Shown here one piece after another: positions 6,068 to 7,118 of a stretch of DNA of 7,118 nucleotides. Both the position numbers and the translations under genes were made by a program. The notes under the pieces are model-generated. The model searched no databases. It saw only the letters and a program-made list of their open reading frames with translations, and was not told the origin of the DNA. Source of the stretch: a bacterium (GTDB taxonomy: Bacteria > UBP14 > UBA6098 > B30-G16); assembly GCA_027064665.1 (NCBI GenBank), contig JAMOPH010000365.1, forward strand, positions 1-7,118, written 5' to 3'. The number at the start of each line of letters is the position of its first letter. Position 1 is the stretch's first letter.

Positions 6068-6277
6068 ATGCACACTGGTGCGCATTCGGAGAGCACTTTG
6101 CCTCACGCCGAGAGCACTCGCCCTCTTTTTGAGGGCACTTTCCCTCTCATTGAGGGCACTGGTGCCCTTGTGAAGAGCGTAACGAACCTTTTCGCGCGCA
6201 CTGGTGCGCTCGCCGAGAGCACTGGTGCTCTTTCCGTGCGCACCGGTGCCCCTGTGAAGAGGAGAACATTCTCCCGC
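6068..6277. repeat. Array of ten contiguous 21-bp imperfect palindromic units between hdrB and proS
   Basis: Units begin at 6068, 6089, 6110, 6131, 6152, 6173, 6194, 6215, 6236 and 6257, each exactly 21 bp with no spacer. The core (unit positions 3-16) reads GCACACTGGTGCGC in unit 1, GGGCACTGGTGCCC in 5, GCGCACTGGTGCGC in 7, GAGCACTGGTGCTC in 8 and GCGCACCGGTGCCC in 9. Units 2-4 share the GAGAGCACT or GAGGGCACT left arm but have variant right arms ending CCTC. Unit 6 is degenerate, and unit 10 has drifted to another palindrome, GGAGAACATTCTCC. G3 and C16 are invariant in units 1-9. Positions 4 and 15 change together (C-G, A-T, G-C). The array fills most of the gap between convergent genes. 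Bases 6007-6067 before it and 6278-6301 after it show nothing I can identify. It may be transcribed from proS, as no terminator is seen between them. Confidence 0.9.
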
Positions 6278-6301
6278 AGATGAACGAAATCCCGATGGCG
6301 G

Positions 6302-7118
6302 CTAAATTTTTTCCACCTGCTCCTCAATCTCCCTGTAGAGTTGCTCGCGCAGTTCCAGAACGCGCTCTGTTGCGCCGTCAATGGGGACATCCTCGCGGGA
6401 GTTTTTCGGGTCGCGGCGCAGACTCACCTCAACTTTCCCCTCGGCGACCTTTTTGCCCACCACCACGCGGATGGGAATCCCCACAAGGTCGGCGTCCTTG
6501 AATTTGACCCCTGCGCGGTCGTCGCGGTCGTCGTATATCACATCCACGCCGGCGGCGGAAAGTTCGGCGTAAATTTTCTCCGCGGTCTCGGACACCTCGG
6601 GCTTGGTCACATCCACAGCGGTGATTATCACCTCAAAGGGCGCAATCGTTATGGGCCAGACAATCCCCCACTCGTCGGCATACAGTTCTATCGCGGCGCA
6701 CAGGATCCTTCCCACGCCAATTCCATAACTTCCCATAATTATCGGCTTCTGGTTGCCCTCGGAGTCAAGGAAAGTGGCGCCCATCGCCTCGGAGTATTTT
6801 GTCCCCAGTTTGAAGATGTGCCCGATTTCAATGGTTGTCCGCACCTTGAGCGGTGCGCCGCAGTTGGGACAGGACTCGCCCTCCTCAACCAACCGAAAAT
6901 CTCCGCGCCCGTCAATTCGGATATCGGCGAGGGTGAAGCCCATAATGTGGTAGTCGGTCTCGTTGGCGCCGGTGGCGAACTTTTTGTCTTCGGGGACCGC
7001 CTCGTCCACCAGAATTTTGATGTTGTCGGGGGCACCGATGGGTCCCAGAAATCCCACCGGCACGCCAAACCACTCCAAAACCTCATCCGGATGCGCCGGA
7101 CGCACCGGTCCGCCAAGA
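6302..7118 (-). CDS. proS: Prolyl-tRNA synthetase, bacterial type, C-terminal part (runs off right edge)
   Basis: ProRS joins proline to tRNA-Pro. The frame is open to position 7117 (visible start L-G-G-P-V-R-P-A-H), so the N-terminal half, with class II motifs 1 and 2 and part of the editing insertion, lies beyond the window. The visible part begins inside the bacterial editing (INS) domain (FGVPVGFLGPIGAPDNIKI, ANETDYHIMGFTLADIR). A CPNCGAPL element follows, then IGHIFKLGTKYSEAMGATF and class II motif 3 GSYGIGVGR (6707-6733). The anticodon-binding domain comes last, with VIYDDRDDRAGVKFKDADLVGIP. The INS domain and this C-terminus mark the bacterial rather than the archaeal/eukaryotic type. 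It ends with TAG at 6302. No minus-strand terminator is evident before the 21-bp array, so the array may form its 3' untranslated region. Confidence 0.95.
   Translation of the reverse strand, partial: LGGPVRPAHPDEVLEWFGVPVGFLGPIGAPDNIKILVDEAVPEDKKFATGANETDYHIMGFTLADIRIDGRGDFRLVEEGESCPNCGAPLKVRTTIEIGHIFKLGTKYSEAMGATFLDSEGNQKPIIMGSYGIGVGRILCAAIELYADEWGIVWPITIAPFEVIITAVDVTKPEVSETAEKIYAELSAAGVDVIYDDRDDRAGVKFKDADLVGIPIRVVVGKKVAEGKVEVSLRRDPKNSREDVPIDGATERVLELREQLYREIEEQVEKI

Noticed and set aside
6068..6277. CRISPR array
   Set aside because: Units are directly contiguous at a 21-bp period with no variable spacers, and no cas gene is present.
6068..6283. Repeat-peptide gene of 71 codons as a firm CDS
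   Set aside because: No ribosome-binding site, several frames are equally open because of the period, and arm covariation points to a nucleic-acid function. Kept only as a finding.
1..7118. Mobile element, prophage, tRNA or rRNA genes
   Set aside because: I saw no transposase, integrase, terminal inverted repeats, attachment-site duplication, tRNA cloverleaf or rRNA-like sequence.

Overview
The window is a stretch of GC-rich bacterial chromosome with ordinary gene density and clear Shine-Dalgarno sites on several genes. The bacterial-type prolyl-tRNA synthetase and the short ribosome hibernation factor place it in Bacteria. The HdrC/HdrB pair points to an anaerobe that uses heterodisulfide-reductase-like electron transfer. 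I cannot name a phylum from the sequence. An uncultivated anaerobic lineage is a guess only.

Layout from left to right. (1) Positions 1-2247, plus strand: the C-terminal two thirds of a radical SAM protein fused to a DUF2344 domain, cut by the window edge. It overlaps by 4 bp (ATGA) a 178-residue conserved protein of unknown function. (2) Positions 2256-3773, minus strand: a FemAB/GNAT-like acyl- or aminoacyltransferase preceded by an orphan ECF-transporter S-component-like membrane protein. The transferase converges on the first block with an 8 bp gap. (3) Positions 3792-4228, minus strand: a monocistronic short hpf unit with a recognisable promoter, Shine-Dalgarno site and strong intrinsic terminator. 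(4) Positions 4318-6006, plus strand: hdrC and hdrB, divergent from hpf. The 164 bp between them hold a G-rich direct repeat, a good promoter-like sequence and a hairpin, so hdrB may have its own regulated transcript. A strong terminator follows hdrB and no hdrA is present. (5) Positions 6007-6301, between the convergent hdrB and proS: ten contiguous 21-bp units, most of them an imperfect palindrome whose arms change together. (6) Positions 6302-7118, minus strand: the C-terminal part of proS, running off the right edge.

The most unusual element is the 21-bp palindromic tandem array at 6068-6277. Its period is two helical turns and also a multiple of three. Paired positions change in a compensatory way from unit to unit, which suggests selection on a hairpin or dyad rather than only on a peptide. 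Second is the arrangement between hdrC and hdrB, where one G-rich repeat copy fills the spacer of a putative promoter, as an operator would. The remaining genes look like housekeeping or general metabolism and do not form one obvious pathway.
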